Below are positions 5,851 through 6,521 of a stretch of DNA of 6,521 bases, piece by piece (positions within the stretch are counted from its first letter, which is position 1; each line of letters starts with the position of its first letter). This DNA is from Terriglobia bacterium. GTDB taxonomy: Bacteria; Acidobacteriota; Terriglobia; UBA7540. The stretch is taken from contig JASHTO010000522.1 in assembly GCA_030040515.1 (NCBI GenBank), positions 1 to 6,521 of the forward strand, read 5' to 3'. The notes under the pieces are model-generated. The model was not told where the DNA came from and searched no databases. It worked only from the letters and a program-made list of their open reading frames with translations. A program made the translations under genes and the position numbers.

Positions 5851-5988
5851 GAATTTTCATTATCGACTTGTCGCCAACAAAGAAATACCCTGACCGCACC
5901 GAACGCGACTGTCAGTCAGGTTTGCAGTAAAGGCGCCCAAGCTTGCCCCGAGGCTACCCACGGCTCGCTCGAGCGCTCCAGAGTATAA
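5698..5988 (+). pseudogene. Truncated gene of unknown family, transposase-like N-terminus
   Basis: The frame opens with TTG after a good RBS and reads LEVVVRMTISDEDFDVNRLERRVRKARDQAGREL, which looks like a genuine folded start: a beta strand, then an amphipathic charged helix. From about residue 40 (near 5815) the translation becomes irregular, with Cys, Thr and Pro-rich residues, and it ends at 5988 inside the promoter region of the next gene, so the natural C-terminus seems to have been lost. The N-terminus reminds me of some transposase-associated proteins, possibly ISKra4-like, but I cannot name the family with confidence. It lies directly after the IS256 relic, which supports a mobile-element origin. 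Confidence 0.35.
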
Positions 5989-5989
5989 T
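5984..5989 (+). promoter_or_regulatory. Candidate -10 box for the CRTAC1-like gene
   Basis: A perfect TATAAT lies 96 nt before the ATG at 6086. The bases 17 nt upstream (CGGCTC at 5961-5966) are a poor -35 match, and overlapping palindromes CGCTCGAGCG (5966-5975) and GAGCGCTC (5971-5978) occupy the spacer, a possible regulator site. The leader downstream has one 6-bp hairpin (5990-5995 with 6013-6018). Confidence 0.4.
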
Positions 5990-6085
5990 GGCTCTTTGGA
6001 ATTTCCTCGCTGAGAGCCGGTACTGTTTCCAGGCAGGGGGTACAGGACAAAAGGCGACGGTTCGCTGTAGCGCCTCAAGGATGAG

Positions 6086-6521
6086 ATGAAATCTTCGCGA
6101 CGCAATTGGCTGGGCTCTTCGGGGGTATTGCTGGGTTCAGGAATTCTTGAGGCTCTCACCACTCCTCTCTGGCGATGGACAAGAACACCCTTACTTCAGG
6201 CAGCCACCGGACCTCGCCCGGAAGCCCCCTCCCCCGTCACTTTCGTGGATGTGGCGAAGGAGGCTGGTCTCAACGTCCCCAACGTGTGGGGCGGCGTTAA
6301 GCACAAGAAATACATCATTGAAGCCAAGGGCAGTGGGGTGGCCTTTTTCGACTACGACCAGGATGGCTGGCTCGACATCTACCTCACCAATGGCGATCGA
6401 CTACCAGGTGAGGAACCCTACCCCGATGGCAAGACACCCACCCAGCACCTCTTCAAGAACAACCGCGACGGCACTTTCACGGACGTGACGGAAAGATCCG
6501 GCTTGGGCCTCACCGGGTGGG
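6086..6521 (+). CDS. CRTAC1-family FG-GAP/VCBS repeat protein with Tat-like leader (partial)
   Basis: An open frame from ATG 6086 to the window edge gives 145 residues of what should be a much longer protein, normally 500 or more residues. Residues 1-10 carry a twin-arginine pair (SSRRNWLG) followed by a hydrophobic stretch GVLLGSGILEAL, consistent with a Tat export signal; cleavage near LQAATG (about 37-42) is possible. The mature start shows VTFVDVAKEAGL (51-62), then a VCBS/FG-GAP repeat with the calcium loop DYDQDGWLD at 89-97 preceded by KGSGVAFF, then LFKNNRDGTFTDVTERSGL (122-140). This is the usual opening of CRTAC1 / ASPIC-UnbV proteins, secreted beta-propellers of mostly unknown function that are abundant in Acidobacteriota and Planctomycetota. 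The RBS AAGGA at 6077-6081 is 4 nt from the ATG, slightly close. The 3' end is outside the window. Confidence 0.85.
   Translation, partial: MKSSRRNWLGSSGVLLGSGILEALTTPLWRWTRTPLLQAATGPRPEAPSPVTFVDVAKEAGLNVPNVWGGVKHKKYIIEAKGSGVAFFDYDQDGWLDIYLTNGDRLPGEEPYPDGKTPTQHLFKNNRDGTFTDVTERSGLGLTGW

Noticed and set aside
5557..5892. Possible inverted ends of the second element (around 5558-5573 and 5877-5892)
   Set aside because: The reverse complement of the right segment matches the left at only about 9 of 16 positions, mostly T-rich, which is not enough to call terminal inverted repeats.
4964..6063. Direct repeat GCGACGGTTC at 4964-4973 and 6054-6063, flanking the IS region
   Set aside because: A 10-base match is expected many times by chance in a window of this size, the flanks do not extend the match, and it is too long-spaced and misplaced to be a target duplication.
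5860..6162. - strand 100-codon open frame before the CRTAC1 gene
   Set aside because: Translation is low complexity and Ser/Pro/Arg rich, with no RBS worth noting, and it overlaps the clear start of the CRTAC1-like protein on the other strand.
6147..6488. + strand 113-codon open frame within the CRTAC1 region
   Set aside because: It is out of frame with the ATG 6086 product, whose VCBS calcium loop and family motifs are unmistakable; the 113-codon product is Ser/Thr/Pro/Arg rich noise.
1..6521. CRISPR array, tRNA, rRNA, riboswitch or defence system
   Set aside because: No regularly spaced direct repeats, no tRNA-like cloverleaf with a CCA-proximal stem, no rRNA blocks and no recognised aptamer core were seen. 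Tm-1 is antiviral in plants, but nothing here supports an anti-phage role for the bacterial proteins.

Overview
The window reads as chromosome from a fairly GC-rich soil or sediment type bacterium. An Acidobacteriota (Solibacter/Bryobacter-like) origin is my best guess. It rests on the mix of an FG-GAP/VCBS CRTAC1-type secreted protein with a Tat-like leader, a sugar-acid catabolic cluster and an IS256-type relic of a kind I associate with that phylum. It is an inference from gene content, since no rRNA or tRNA is present.

Positions 1-267 are non-coding as far as I can see, with a GC-rich hairpin and the leader of the first gene. Positions 268-3870 hold four genes on the + strand in close order: an aldo/keto reductase of the L-fucose / D-threo-aldose 1-dehydrogenase type, a TIM-barrel protein of the PEP-hydrolase-like family, a small single-domain cupin, and a UPF0261 / Tm-1-like ATP-binding-domain protein. 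The first three are separated by only about 15 nt and carry clear Shine-Dalgarno sequences; the fourth follows after 56 nt. A fifth gene, an L-fuconolactonase-type amidohydrolase, converges on them from the - strand and overlaps the UPF0261 gene by 18 nt. Together these look like a small module for oxidising an aldose (C1 oxidation to a lactone, then lactone hydrolysis) and processing the acid by less understood steps. The two halves of the plant antiviral protein Tm-1 (UPF0261 domain and TIM barrel) occur here as separate genes with a cupin between them. No transporter, sugar-acid dehydratase or regulator is in the window.

Positions 4708-5028 are an intergenic stretch with small hairpins, ending in a nested hairpin that overlaps the ribosome binding site and start of a transposase. 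Positions 5029-5550 are a decayed IS256-family transposase with three lesions: an apparent in-frame internal deletion, an in-frame TAG and loss of the C-terminal half. Positions 5551-5850 appear to be the start of a second element or gene, with a good RBS and a TTG start, itself cut short. After a promoter-like TATAAT at 5984, a CRTAC1/VCBS-type secreted protein starts at 6086 and runs off the end of the window.

The strongest candidate for something under-described is the sugar-type cluster with the split Tm-1-like pair. The IS region is best read as a graveyard of broken mobile elements.
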